Origin: Ceratodon purpureus
Lineage: Eukaryota; Streptophyta; Bryopsida; Pseudoditrichales; Ditrichaceae
DNA: 64,000 bases
NCBI GenBank assembly: GCA_014871385.1
Contig: CM026432.1
Coordinates: 4,877,669 to 4,941,668 of the forward strand
Direction: 5' to 3'
Shown: in pieces, positions 35,017 through 48,276 of the stretch
How positions within the stretch are numbered: the stretch's first letter is position 1
Layout: every line of letters begins with the position of its first letter
The notes under the pieces: model-generated
Database searches by the model: none
Told to the model about the DNA's origin: nothing
What the model saw: the letters and a program-made list of their open reading frames with translations, nothing else
Program-made: the position numbers and the translations under genes

Positions 35017-37041
35017 TTTAATATTTAATCTGCAAATAACCGTTGTTCGAATCTTTTGAAACGTAAAATAAAATTTCGTTCTTAGATATTGCGTCCTCTA
35101 CAACAAACTGTTATTTTAATATTGAAGTGCGATAATATTTTTCACTGCTCCACACTCTGTTGACAAAGGACCAATCTATGCAACTATCATCTGTCTGGTG
35201 TCCATTGATGTAGTAGGTACTGAGTTGATCACACACAAAGAGAGCATGTTCAATACAAAGACTATCATTTTAATCCAACTGCAATAGAAACTTCAGAAAA
35301 TTATAGACAGTTGCCTGGACATTGGAGCTGCCAAATGAAAGATGAACTGTACATACAACAGTCTCTTTACACATACGCGATCATTCTCGTGCAGGAAGGA
35401 ATTTGGAAAGGGAGATGGGTTACTGTACTGGTCATATCACCGCTTGGTGCAGTACAGTTTCCAAATCAGTTCATGAACGCCTTTGAATCTCGCGACTACA
35501 CTTTCGATCCCCAGGCTACCCTACCAGCATGCCATTACTATACTTGGGAATACTGACGCTGTGGCCAAAGCAATTAGTCTATCTCTTTGGTCTTGACGGT
35601 GAAGACGACGAAACGATGATATCGACGGCTCTGACTGGCGATGGTGGGCACCAGAGAAGGGCTCAGATCCTGTGGGGTAAAGGATCTCCAAGCGCGCCAC
35701 TTGACTCTTGAGCATACGGAAGTTGATGCAGGGGCAGGGCGCCGCTTTGGAATGATGGATGAGTGAATCACACAAAAGTCGCTACCATCTGGATGCACCA
35801 CTTCATCAGGGACCACTGGTAGCTAACTGGGATCGATGTCGCTTTATCCTCGACGTGGGCACCGTCACTCGTCATGCCAGCTCCTGAAGGTGTTGAATTT
35901 CTCATCTCTTGAATCCTTCATTGGTTGAGATGAATGTTCGTGATGTAACTCATTAGTTGCGGCGCTAGAAGCACGCCGTTCTCTGTTGCGATTCATGTGC
36001 TCTCTGTTATGGAAAAAAACCGACGCCGCTCTCACGCTTGTCCGGTAAAACCGGTCTGTGCGAAGCACTACAGTAGCGGGGCAGTTTTTGGGCCGTGGTG
36101 TCGGTGTTGTTGAATTTGGGTGGGGGCGTGTAAGTCAGTGCTCTAGCGCGTCTGTTGCTTTGAAGTGGGTTCGAAGTCTTGTTTCTTGTCCGTATTCTTC
36201 TGTTTCCGGCACTGTAGGTAGTTTGTAACGGTCTACGAGGGCTTTAGCTAGTAGTTGCAGGTGAAAGCATGCAAACTTTAGCTAGATGCTGCTTGCAAAG
36301 GTTTGTGGTACCCATGGTTTCTTGCTGGGTGAGAGGTTCGAGCAATGCTGGCTATCTGTAGTTCGAAATCATTATCACAGTGCGAGGTTACGTTTCTGTG
36401 ATTGATATTGTTATGGACAGATGGCTGAGTTAGGGTGGTGAATCTGTGAGGCTGAATAAGACGACTTTGTCGGAATGAGGATGCGGATTGTCTGGTTCAT
36501 TCGGTTGCCTTCGCATTCCGACCTCCCGAAGCTGTTTGTGTGGTGCACTCTACAGTTGATTCACTTCTGAAAGTTTCTCATGAATTGTGTGATTCATTAT
36601 CTGTTTGGATCCAAGGGTGCTATAAACTTACACGTCTCTCTGAATCTGGACAGAACAGTCTAGTACCGAGGTAGTTGCCTGTGAAGAAGTCAATTAAAAC
36701 TGTAGCGCTGCAGCTGACGATCATGGTGGTAAGTAGGTAGCTGAGGAGTCGACATTGACGTCGCTCTCATTGTAACTACTTCTGCCTTTCCGAGGGACTT
36801 TTGTTTTCTTGGGGCAAGATGTTTTATAAGCAGATACGTCCCAGCTATCACTACTGGCATTCGGCCACCTGTAGAACAAGAGTTCCAGCTTTGACGTTTA
36901 ATGACGTTGAGGACTTAGTAATGACCTCAATTGGAGAGCTAATCTTAACATATACCACCTTGTTATCAGTGCAGCGCTAACACTAGAGCTGCTGGTACAC
37001 TTTGATTGTTTAGTATTAACCTTCTGCAATCAATTATTGCA
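35017..37041. other. upstream region of the K+ channel gene
   Basis: About 2 kb with moderate GC content. Several 60-80 codon frames occur on both strands (35311-36068) without recognisable domains. It probably holds the promoter and 5' leader of the channel gene. Confidence 0.4.
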
Positions 37042-40000
37042 ATGAAGAGTTATTTTAAGATGGGTAGCAAACTCCTGGAGTGGCTGGGGATGACGAAGCC
37101 GCTTCAGAGGAAAGCCTCGTCCACAAGCAGCGATATGTTGGTTCATGCTTACAGCAGCGGGATATTACCTGGTCTTGGGAGCAGAGCTAGCCTCAGCAGC
37201 CGCAACATTGTCCTCAACAAATATGTCATTAACCCTCATAATCCTCGGTACAGGTAAATCATTTACAGATCCGGTCTCAATCCAGTTTGTTTGGACTAAG
37301 TATACTACCTTGTAATTGCAACAAAGTTCTTGGTATTGTAAGTTGATTTAGCGGTCTAGACTTGATATTTAATGCCATGACGCAGTTAGCAAATCTAAAT
37401 AATGTATATTGGTTATGATCAACTTGCAGGTTATGGTGTAACTGGTTGATTGTGCTAGTATTTTACTCGGCATGGGTATCACCCTTTGAATTTGGATTCT
37501 TGGAGAATCCACGCGGTGCCCTTCTAGCTTGCGACATGGTTGTCAACGGCTTCTTTGCAATAGACATCATTCTGACATTCTTCGTTGCATACATGGACCC
37601 GACTACATTCTTGATGGTGGACAGCCTCAAAACCATAGCCATCCGGTAAGCATGCCAAGTATGAGTTTCACCCTTTGGAGTTAGGATTGTGCACGTTTGG
37701 ATGCTACACGGTCATTTATCATATCCAAACTTCCAGGATCAATGTCTGAGACTAGTCATTGAACTCGGCTGCTTTAACCTTACCCTAATCCGAAATGTGG
37801 GTGTGGTAGTTACTTGTCAAGCACATGGTTCGTTCTGGACGTTGCATCAACCGTTCCTTTTGAAGTCGTAGCCTTCATACTCACAGGAAAATATGGCCAA
37901 GGATTCGCGTTCAGTCTGATTAATATGCTACGTCTCTGGCGCTTGCGGCGCGTCAGTGCCATGTTTGCAAGGTATTATCTGACAGCTCATCACCAAATTA
38001 GTACATTCTGGACGACTTTAATTGAAGGAATGTTTAAGAATAATTTCTGTTATTAATCCTCAAAACTGGGGACTTTCTTGCAGGATTGAGAAGAATGTGC
38101 GCTTCAGCTATTTTTGGACCCGGTGCATCAAACTATTCCTGGTGAGTCTCTTAATTACTAAATTGGTCGCAAATTGAATGGGAAAGACGTACTGAAATAC
38201 GTCGCTGAAGATTCGAGTGAATCGAATTTGCGAGATTGTTGATTCTCTGAAGCTTTGAGAGTAAGTTTTGGTAATTGTTGTCGATTTGTAGGTGACGATA
38301 TTCGTGTGCCATTGTGCCGCGTGCTTCATCTACCTGCTGGCAGCCCGGCACCCAGAGAGCAAAGAGGCAGATACATGGCTGGGTAATGTTTTGCCTAATT
38401 TCCGAGACGAGTCGCTCTGGACTCGCTATGTGACGAGTGTGTATTGGGCCGTCACCACTCTAACCACCACTGGCTATGGCGATATCCACCCGGTCAACCA
38501 GGGCGAGATGGTGTACGACATCTTCTTTATGCTGTTGAACTTAGCCCTCACGGCCTACATCATCGGCAACATGACCAATCTTATCACTCGGCTCACGGCC
38601 CGCACCCGAGGCTATGTAAGCCACCTCCATTTAGGATATGCACGGATGGTTTGATTTCATCTTCCTGCATTTGGAATTGGGAGTGATATCGTTGTGGCTT
38701 TGATGATGCAGCGTGATTCTGTGCAAGCAGTGACCGACTTCGCCCACCGTAATCAGTTACCCGCTAGGCTGCATGAGCAGATGTTAGCCCACATGCAGCT
38801 GAAGTTCAAGACGGATAGCTTGCAGCAGCAAGGCACCATGGCAATTTTGCCCAAGGCCATACGCTCCTCACTAGCACAGCACTTGTTTCTCAAAACGGTG
38901 GAGAAAGTTTACCTCTTCCAAGGCACTTCCTATAACTTCCTCACCCAGTTGGTACGTCTGATCACCTGTTTCTAAATCGTAGTACGTTCTGCACTTAATT
39001 TGAACCGACTTTCTGGACTGATTGATCAATGAGGTGGTGTTGGAACAGGTCACTGAAATGAAGGCCGAGTATTTCCCTCCTCGTGAGGAGATCATCCTTT
39101 TCAACGAGGCGCCTTCCGAGTTCTACATCGTTGTCAATGGCTCAGTTGTGAGTGCTCGTTCCATGCTCCACAAATCTCCAGGAATCAGTTTCTGTTTTTT
39201 GGGAATGTTTGGACATATTCACATATCTGAGCCTCGGTTTCAATGGAAATGGTCATAATGGTGGTTGCAGGACGTTTTGATTAAGAAGGACTCATTCGAA
39301 CAAATTTTGTTCACGGCGCACTCAGGGGATGTGATAGGCGAGATTGGTGTTCTCTGTTACATGCCACAGCCATTCACTGTGCGAAGCAGAAAATTGTCAC
39401 AACTTCTGCGTATCGACCGCACTGTGTTCATGAGCGTGGTGCAGTCTTTTCAGGAAGATGGCCAAAGAATTGTGGACAATTTGCTACAGGTAGAAACATA
39501 TCCAACGCCGTAACTTACCCATGTTGGAGATGCGATCTAATCAAGAAAATCAAATTGATGTTGTGGACCTGTGGCGCAGCGATTGCGAGAGTCAGACGAT
39601 CCCCGGTTTGAGGAGCTGTCGGCCGAAATTGAGGTTCTTCTTACTGATGGCAGCGACATGACCCTTAGCTTGTGTTCTTTAGCTGCCTATGGAAATGCAG
39701 AGGCTATGGAGGAACAGCTGAAGGAAGGTGCAGATCCTAACAAAGCAGATTACTGTGGTCGAACGCCTCTGGTACGGTAGCGCCATTCCTCACTAACCCG
39801 CTACACTGCAATTGATAAATCTGAGATGTCTTGTAGCAGTTACTTACTTTGGATTGCGGTGGTTGTAACTAGCTCATTGCGTCCACGAAGGGTCACCTCG
39901 AGTGCGTGAAGCTTCTCTTGGAGCACAAAGCAGAGGCTAACAAAGCAGGTACGTTGATGTACAAGACGTCGAGACAGGCTTACAACGTTACAGAGTTGCA

Positions 40001-41499
40001 CTAATCTGTCTTCCAGTTCCGAAGAGAACTGACTGGGCATCAGTTGTATAACATATACAGATGAGTATCTTACGAGTATCATTTAGTTACTAGTTGTGAA
40101 GTGGAAGTACTGCACTCTCCGTGATGTTTTACGATGTAATATTCTCTTGAACAGCTTTTTTGTTGTGTTTCTGAGCTCCTGAAACATGTACTATGGCGTG
40201 AGTGCAGATGTGGACGGGAAGGTTCCATTAGCAGAAGCCTTGATTGCTCGTGACCCCGCTACGGTGAAGCTCCTTTGGGAAAACGGGGCTACGTTGCAGA
40301 ATGCAAACAGGGGACAGCTGCTTGGGCAGGCTGTGCAAGATTGCAATGTAGAGCTCATCGAGGACTATTTGGAATACGGCGCAGACATAGACGAAGGGGA
40401 TGATGAGGGGCTCACTCCTCTGCACATTGCTGTGCTACATGGACTACCAGCCATGGCGAAGTTTCTGATTTCTAAAGGCGCAAATCCTAATAAGGCCACC
40501 GAAGGCATCCCAACGCCTCTTGAGCTAGCTGAACAGAGCAACGCGAATCCAGAGCTGGCAAAGCTGCGCGCGCAGCTGTTGAAGACACCCGTAGCTGCAT
40601 TGAACGACGACAAATTCAGAGAAGAGTTAAGTCGAAGTGATGATTCGATTCACCCTGCAACACCGCCGGAGACGTCACCCTTTGGGAGTGGCAATGACAT
40701 CACCAGTGACGCAGGTGCTCTTCCACGCACAAAGAAAACACTCAGCGTTGGGTTTCAGATTTCTCAGGTACCATACGCTAAACCCTAAACCCTAGGTGAA
40801 CCATAAGTACGAAACAATTTCGCGTGATTTGCTGATGATTCTGAAGCTAACATGAACTCTGTGGACATTGGCAGCCGCAGTCACCGACCCGGCTCAAGAG
40901 ATTTAACCTGAGTCGAAGCCGTCACGAGCACCCTGCAATCAACAGTCTGATGCAGAAGCAATCACCTCGAGGGCGGCGTGCGAGCTCCATCAAGAGACAC
41001 AAAACTCTGCACGCCAACCCTTGGGGTCGGCAGCGGGGCCTTGAAGGAGATACCAATGCAATCAGTGGATCGCAGCCTCATTCAGACTCAACTCCACCGG
41101 AATTTTCAGCAGCTCCCAAGCGTGTGACAATCCATCCTCACCATCCGCACAGCAAGGAAGCCTTCTCATGTGTAGTTGGAAAGCTCGTCATGTTGCCCCA
41201 GTCCATCGACGAGCTCCTTCAAATTGCAAGTAAGTGCTTAGTCTAAAATCACCGCCTGAGCATCAATGATGAAAGTCGTCATACAAAGTCACGAGCACCA
41301 TAGACTTGATCGACTGAACTCACCGTGTAACGTGGTTGCAGACACGAAATTCCAGGATTTGCATGCAACTAGAGTGATGAATAGAGAAGCAGCAGAGATT
41401 GACGATGTGAGCGTGATCAGAGACAACGAGCACTTGTTTGTAGTTGTCGATAACCGGGTGCATCTTGAATCACAACTTGGTAATATTCCTCTACTGTAG
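37042..41499 (+). CDS. AKT1: AKT-type Shaker K+ channel (inward rectifier family)
   Basis: Thirteen exons: 37042-37253, 37430-37645, 37810-37971, 38084-38141, 38292-38615, 38712-38951, 39049-39147, 39271-39489, 39580-39771, 39873-39948, 40208-40767, 40875-41229, 41342-41499. All introns are GT-AG with consistent phase, giving 956 residues. Six plasma-membrane segments: S1 begins [21 protein letters not shown]4 has [14 protein letters not shown], and the pore has [10 protein letters not shown] (GYGD at 277-280, the K+ selectivity filter). A C-linker and cyclic-nucleotide-binding domain follow (about 325-510), then about five ankyrin repeats (525-700, for example [20 protein letters not shown]) and a C-terminal KHA domain ([14 protein letters not shown], about 870-950). 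This domain order is that of plant AKT channels for K+ uptake. It is slightly longer than Arabidopsis AKT1 because of the spacer between ankyrin and KHA domains. The start is the first ATG in frame with exon 1. No defects are seen. Confidence 0.93.
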
Positions 41500-42359
41500 C
41501 TTAACCCTTTACACACCATCTTTTGCAGTTAGAGTGCTCAGATCTGAATTAGATTGATTGCAGAGATGACTGGACATAGAATTTAGGAGTTCGATGTGTG
41601 TTTGGTGTGTTTGTCTTGAGGGAAATTGCTCATGGAGTTGGTTTTGATGCCTTGCTTCGCAGGATTCGATGCAGGCGAGTTGATTGCAAACTTGGAATCG
41701 ATTATCACAGTTTTGTCCTCTGCGAAGTCCTAGCATGGTTTGCAGTTGCAGGGTGTGAACTTCTGTAATTAATATGGGAGCTGGGAGCAACAGGTTGCTT
41801 GCCACATTCTGTACTGATACGGCTATGATTAGTGAAATTGAAGAGAATGCTAGTCGGAGCTCAATTCTTAGGGTACTGAATTCAGATGTACTGCATAGAG
41901 GTGCACTGATTTTCAAAGTGACCTTGAACATTATTTGAAATTTTGTAAGTAACTTCTTAGCACGGAATATCGTAACTTGAAGTTCTTCTCTTGGAAGCAA
42001 ATGAAAGAAGATTCATTGCAGAGAAGGAAAAATACACACCCTCATCGGACAAGGTCCGGGGCGCAAGTTACCAAATGACCTTGAAGTTGTTCTTGGCATC
42101 GTGTGGGAAAAGAATTATGGTCTGTAACTGTAAGAGGACGCGGTCCATTACCGTGCTGACTACGAGTTTCAAATGATCAAATTTTCTTGGCTAACATGCG
42201 ATGATATCGTACTAGATGTATACACCAGTTGAATTATGTGCTGGAGAGAAGTGTTCACGAGAGTGAACACTTAATGCAGTTTATTCAACAGAACATCTAT
42301 TCACCGTATCAACTATGACGGAGGCTAAATGCACAAGCTGGCCCTCTACACCTACTGAT

Positions 42360-43597
42360 TTACCTCAGGTCCTCCATTTCACTCTTCAGTGTCAAAGACT
42401 TGCCCACAGTTACCAGCTCAAGAAGCTGCAGGAGTGCCATGTAGCTGGTGTTTGTCCTTTCTTTAGGCTTGCACACTCCAAAGTGGTCCTCGCTCACACT
42501 GTAAAACGTTTTGTAGCCGTGTCGTGCCGAGGCCTCCTCCACCACCATAGCACTGATCCCATACTGCAAAAACATGGCACACGTCTGACAAATCACTGAC
42601 CAAATACCAGTCCAGCAGTACAATGTACACACGGATTACACATCAACCAACTTTTCTAGAAAATGAGGTGTTTGTGGCACCACCCTTTCCAAGTGACTAT
42701 TATCGACTTTGACTCTGACAGAAAAGTGGAGAACCGAAAAAATTCGGCTCGATTGTTGCTTACAAATTCTGTTACATGAGTTTCTGCAACTACTACAAAC
42801 TCCCATTTGCCGGCAAATTCCTCTGCTGCAATTTGCTTGAATTGCGAATTGAGGCGGCCGAGTTCTTTGTTGATGACCCCAAGTAGGCGAACCATCTCCC
42901 CCATGTTGGGCACCTTTGCAGCCGTATCAGCTAATTTGGCCCCATCGTGGGGTGTGGCATAAAAGAGAAATCCTCCTATGTTTTGGAGGAAATTCTGAAA
43001 CTTCAAATCATTGCGGAACTTTCCTTGTGCTTTGCAAACTATCTCCTTCACCATTAGCCCCCCTAGGCTGTGGGCGACAAACACAACCGGGCAGTTTTTG
43101 TGTTGACCTACTTTGGCCATTCCAACCATCTCCTGCACCAGAGTCTCTCCCACCACGTATGCATCCATCAATCCCTGTTTATTTGTCCTCCACGCAGAGG
43201 AATCATACGAGAGGGACAATATGCGAGCTCGAGGTAACTCGTCTCCCAGCCATGCCTTTGGCCAAAAGATTTCAGTGCCATCTTCGTCCTTGACTCCAGC
43301 AATCCAAGTTCTCCAAAATGCATCTTTGTAATCAGAGAATTGGAGGCCGTGTACGAACACTATCTCAATCTCAGGGGGCCCCGCTTTAGGCTCACTCAGG
43401 GAATACACACGATCGCTGATCTGCACATGCTCATTCATGCAAGACGTTCAGAGTTGAGAGTTTAGGGATTTTGTTTTATGCACAATTAAGACGATAGTGT
43501 CCACTAAAGTTTGGTATGTACTCACCTTCTTGATGCCATCAGGCATAGCAGGCTCGGCGCCCGCACCAGGCAGCATAGTACTCCATGACACCCCCAT
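42360..43597 (-). CDS. SERAC1-like alpha/beta hydrolase
   Basis: Exons on the minus strand: 43597-43526, 43420-42764, 42563-42360; all junctions are GT-AG and phase 0. The product is about 310 residues. IEIVFVHGLQFSDYKDAFW gives the oxyanion HG (48-49). VVFVAHSLGGLMVKEIV holds the nucleophile elbow with Ser142. SVSEDHFGVCKP holds the likely catalytic His (about 270). Related proteins are SERAC1-like lipases/esterases and the hydrolase domain of plant HNL (hydrolase-NBS-LRR) proteins. Here a stop at 42360 and an AATAAA near 42286 end the gene, so no NBS-LRR follows. A further 5' exon near 44386-44480 (donor GAAG/GTATGT) is possible, probably untranslated. The inner ATG at 43438 would need the first intron retained. 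It is convergent with the K+ channel gene. Confidence 0.75.
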
Positions 43598-43599
43598 CC

Positions 43600-44520
43600 T
43601 AGTTGCCACACTCCTAGTCAGACTGGGAAAATGAAATACAGTGCACGAAGGATAAGAATTATGATCATTGGTAAAGCACACCTTTAGGGTAACTTACGAT
43701 GCTTCAGATTTTAGTTATCTTGCCATGTTTGGTACTAACTACCTGTATTAAAGAGCTCAAAGACTTCAAATAACAGCTGATTTCTATTCAATCTTGGTGC
43801 ACTAATTTCGATCAAAGGAAAGAGAGAGCACTAAAAAGAAAAGGACAACACTACTGTAAACTCTTGTTACAGATAATCTGTTGTCTTGTTATCCACGACT
43901 CAGTAACGTATCCAGTGTAACGGATACATCAAGAATATAAGTGCATCCTGAATAAATATTTTGACCTTAAGTACGATCGATGTAACACTACAGTTTATCA
44001 CAACATATCTATCCTAGTACTAGGCTTACACACGTAATGTTGTAAAATTTAAGTCAGACTGTCTTAGACATATTCTAAAATGAGTCCACACTGGGTACCA
44101 TTGAGAGCTGGCGTGCTCAAGAAAGTTATCCAGTCCATAATATGATTTTTTGGTCTTGCCTCTCACGATGATCCTGAAGCGGCTAGTTCAGTTAAGCCGC
44201 TAGTAGTGGATACATGAGTGAGCGTGCTACACAAGTGGACAGCATGTCGAAAATGTGCGTTGAGTAATCAGTAATGACAAGAACTAGTGGGTTAATTGTC
44301 CATAGAAATGGCATGCTCCTCGATCGAAACAGTAACGACCTGCATCTGAGAAACTAAGAAAAGTACATACCTTCACACTGGGTTTCGATCTCTCTTCGAC
44401 CCTGCTCCGACTTCAGAATGCCAACTCGGAGCAGCCTCTGCAGACAGAGAAGCAAAGAAACGAAGTGAACAAGATTGCCTTCAGCCTTCACGACTTGCAG
44501 GTGAATTAGATAGTGTCTAT
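43600..44520. other. 5' flank of the hydrolase gene
   Basis: No independent gene was seen. A possible 5' leader exon on the minus strand ends at the donor near 44386. Confidence 0.35.
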
Positions 44521-44523
44521 GCA

Positions 44524-44606
44524 AAGTCGTACAGACTTTGTAAAAACTTGTACAGACTTTGTAAAAACTTGTACAGACTTTGTAAAAACTCGTACAGACT
44601 TTGCAG
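44524..44606. repeat. 20-21 bp tandem repeat, four copies
   Basis: The unit CTTGTACAGACTTTGTAAAA is repeated four times with few changes. Confidence 0.9.
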
Positions 44607-44775
44607 AGTTTACGAGAGGGATAGACTTATATTAGAGGAATGGCGCGTAAGTTTTGGAGTCAAGTTGCAGGCAAGAATAGTGTTTGTCAGAGGTGTTCCA
44701 GTATGATTTAATGTTTGTGGAGGTATACAGTATGGTAACTTGCAGGTTGCAGGGCGGCTTGCGCCGATGAAATTG

Positions 44776-45191
44776 TAAGGTAGAATCACCTTAAACCGTG
44801 CGAATAAGAGATTCAGCATGGTTGTGGACCTCGTGTGTACTGTTTGTAATTTTTCCTGGATGGGGAAACAGGAGGGAGAGTGAATGCAAAAATTTCCAGA
44901 ATTAAATAGCAAAAATTGAATTTACTACAAATTTTTGAAGTCAAAAGTGTACATGACCTTAAAGTGATCAGTAGACTCTCCTTTTGTGGCGCTCACGCAT
45001 GTAGCTAAAACCGTGCAAATAGAGTTAATGAACCATGAATCTATAAACCAACCACCTCCCTACACGTGTCCATATCGAGTCACTATTTATGAAATTGCTG
45101 TGCACGCAATAAGGTCCATGCCATGGGCGGCACAGGGGCGGTCTACCCTGTGCTTCTGGGGGGCCGCACGGTTTAAGGTGATTCTACCTTA
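44776..45191. mobile_element. MITE, TAAGGTAGAA family, copy 1
   Basis: A perfect 26 bp inverted repeat (TAAGGTAGAATCACCTTAAA at the left end) bounds 416 bp without coding capacity. Confidence 0.85.
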
Positions 45192-45294
45192 ATAGATGAC
45201 TGTATCACCACTTGCTTGCTCCCGATTGCAAAACTCACACAGCACAATAGGCCAGCAGACCCGGATCATTTGTAAAGGTATCCAATATTTGACT

Positions 45295-45708
45295 TAAGGT
45301 AGAAGCACCTAAAACCAACAACTTAAGGATTTTGAGCCTTTTTTTTCAGGGTTATTTTTGGGTGTAATTTTCACCTGTAGAAAAATAGGTTTCTCATAGA
45401 ATGTAATTTTTTTCAAAATTTTCTTCCCAATATTGAAATAGATACAAATTTTTAAACACAAAAGTACTTCGTGACCCAAAACTGATCTGTAGACTTTTCC
45501 AATTGTCACACTTAGTTGGTACTAATTTCCACTCATGAGTGTATTCAAAACCACTAGCTTTTTGAAGTTTTTTGAGTGTTTTGATTGGTCAGTTTGAATT
45601 GAGTGGTCTGACAAGTTCAGCCAAGTTGCAGTTCAGCGAAGTTGCGGTTCTGGGGACATCTACAGGTTGGATCTGGGGGTGCTACTGGTTTTAGGTGCTT
45701 CTACCTTA
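45295..45708. mobile_element. MITE, TAAGGTAGAA family, copy 2
   Basis: Inverted ends TAAGGTAGAAGCACCTAAAA bound 414 bp. The interior aligns with copy 1 (for example GATC(A/T)GTAGACT near the middle). It lies only 103 bp from copy 1 in the same orientation. Confidence 0.85.
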
Positions 45709-45787
45709 GATACCATGAGTTTTTGATTAAACGTAATAGTATTTCCTTGTTTCATATAGCTAATAGATATAGTCCAAGAGTTTGGTA

Positions 45788-46530
45788 GGGGAGGGAAGCA
45801 CAATAAAGTGAACCACAAAAGTGCTTATCTTTTTTCCAATTTCAGCCCCTTCTGTAAAGACTAGAGAAAGTGGGATTTACGTTATGTTGATGCAAAATTA
45901 AGTTTGGGATACGGAAAGTAGACATGATCTTCTTCAACTTCCCAAATTTGTGGAAGAAGATGTTGAGTTTACAATGGAAAACGGAGACGTCAAAGTCAGG
46001 CAAAGTGAATGGTTGTCATTCGGAAAAGTGAACATAACGGTTTAGAGTTTTGTCCAAAATCCTTTTTAATTTCGTGGTGCACTCTATATGTTTAAGAAGT
46101 ATTCTAAAATAGTCAATTAATATACTCATTGATTGGTTTAGGGTTCCAAAAGTACCGCAAGGATACTTTTTAAGAGGGTCACTTCCACGGTACTTTTTGT
46201 GCGTTTTTTTTCACCGAACATTGTTTTTCAAATTGAAAAAAACATCCTCTAAAGACAATAGATGGCTCCAAATGAAGAAATTAAGACTTTGGAAAAGTTC
46301 ATTTTCATGAATTAGAACTAGTGGTCAAATTAAGTTTGAATTGAAGATGTTATGTTTATGAAGATGTATATAAGATACCTTATGACACCCTAGAAAGTGA
46401 CTTAAATGCTCAAAAACTACACCAAAATGCTCAAAATCAGCTTTGAGCCTTAAAAAACAGCATACTTCATATTCACTTGTTGGTGGTCACATTTTGCACT
46501 TTGTGGTCCACTTTATTGTGCTCTCCCCCT
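45788..46530. mobile_element. non-autonomous TIR element, copy 2
   Basis: AGCACAATAAAGTG(A/G)ACCACAAA is present inverted at both ends, about 743 bp apart. The interior (46085-46485) is the reverse complement of 4890-5290 in copy 1. Its right end lies 24 bp from the start of the Harbinger element. Confidence 0.65.
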
Positions 46531-46795
46531 AGGCTCTCCGTATTTGGTGTATAAGAGCATTTCCAATGGGACGCGCCAACAGTCCTCTCCAACGGCCATG
46601 GCACATCCATGCTCTTTTCTTTACCCAATCGGAGCTGCGTCAACGAACTGGAGCAAAGCGGCCACTTCAAAGAGTGATACGGGCACTGCAAATTTCTCAT
46701 TTTTTTTGTGGCTCTCTATCCCTTTCCTCTTCCATTTCGGTCTAATCCGGGTTGCTTGACTAAGTGGAGAATCTACTAGTGAAGATAAACAATTA

Positions 46796-47695
46796 TGGCA
46801 ACACGTGGCCGTATTAAGGGTCGGCAATGCGGGCCAGATGAAGCAGAAGGTGCCGCAATCGCACTAGAGAAGAGAAAGAAGGGAAAACTTTTGTTTTGGA
46901 AGAGGAGAGACAATTGTAGTGTAGCCTCTTGCTTATGTCGCAAGATTCCGTAGTAAGGAATGGTCAATGTAGTGTTGCATTTTGGAAACACATACACGAG
47001 CTTTATGATAAGAATAAGCCGTGTGGATTTAAACCATCACAAGATTTAGAGTTGAAGTGGAGTCTTAACAAATTGTTTAAGCACAAGGTTAGCAAATTTA
47101 TAGGAATGTATCAACAAATTGTTGGCTTAAATCAATTAAGAAAAACCTTGGAAAACATTTTGAGAGACGCCTTGGAGTTGTGTAGAGAGAAATCCTCCAA
47201 AGGTATAGAATTTTTGTATTTGTATTGTTGGTATTTAGTGGAAAATGTGCCTAGGTGGGATCAAGGGCTCACACACATAGTTGCCTGCACAATGCTTTTG
47301 CCAATAAGTTATTTCTTGGATGTGAGGTGCAATCCAAATTAAAGCAAATGGACACACGAGCGCCACCACCGACCGAAATGCCTCCAGCATGTGGTAACGC
47401 ATGCTATGGAGGAGGCCACCGGCCCCAAGGAAATCGATTTACAAAAGAAGATTTGAAGCGTTTGAAGGTGGACAAGGCTGCATAGCACCGGATAGCAACT
47501 GCGAACTAGAAGATGGCAATAGCGGCCGAGAGAAAGGCGGTAGATTTGGAAGACTACAATCTACTGATGTTGTTCACGTGTTCAAACTCCGAAGTTACCT
47601 TAGTTGATGCTCAAGAATACTTTCAATTTTGGCGTGCCTTAGAGCTTAGAAAATGGAGAAAAAAATTACAAGAACAAGAAAAGCAAGACTAAGCC
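46796..47695 (+). pseudogene. Harbinger Myb-like / NAM-associated accessory protein remnant
   Basis: The best piece (46929-47342) reads VAFWKHIHELYDKNKPCGF, then DLELKWSLNKLFKHKVSKFI, GMYQQIVGL and LYCWYLVENVPRWD. This is the pattern of the Myb/SANT-like proteins paired with plant Harbinger transposases (RW..I...V.KF.G.Y...HCW..L...P+W). Later frames (47515-47695) give a lysine/glutamine-rich end. Frame changes and stops break it into at least three pieces. Confidence 0.6.
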
Positions 47696-48276
47696 AAAGC
47701 ATATTTGCGGCACAATAGTAGCATTTGTACCAGAGTCACTTGTCAACCGAAGTGGAGCAAGGGGACGAGCAATCACTACAACACTAGCATTTACAACCCC
47801 GAGATCCTATGCTTCTTTTTTACTTGTACGCCAACTCTTATGACGATTTGCGTGGCTAGTATATCAATGGTAAAAACCAGCAACGCCTTCACAGTAAAGT
47901 CAAATTTTGGCAATGCAGTGGTGACGACCGTGACATTAACGGGCATGGCCAACCAACTTTCAGTGATGATTTTGAAGAAGATGATGAGCAAGACCAGGCC
48001 CTAATGATGGAGATCACAGCAAAGAAAATTCTCAATAAGGAGATTCCGACAATTTTGCCTAGGAAAATTTATAGCATATTAGAAATTCATAGTAAGAAAA
48101 TTGGAGTAGGAGCAAATCATAGCTCCAATTCACACCCAAACAGACCGTGTCTTCAAGCATGTGGAGTAGGTTGTCAGCACCTGGCCATCATCCACATACT
48201 TTGAAGACATCAGATACTAATTTTTGCAGATCCTAAGTGTTTGGGGTGGCCAAAAAATCAATCCAAGTCCTACCTC

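Noticed and set aside
40775-40800. CTAAACCCTAAACCCTA motif as telomeric DNA
   Set aside because: Only two units, in an intron of the K+ channel gene; chance or a short interstitial telobox.
41509-42000. 163-codon minus-strand ORF downstream of the K+ channel
   Set aside because: No domain and no ATG context or splice support; it overlaps the likely 3' untranslated region of the channel gene.
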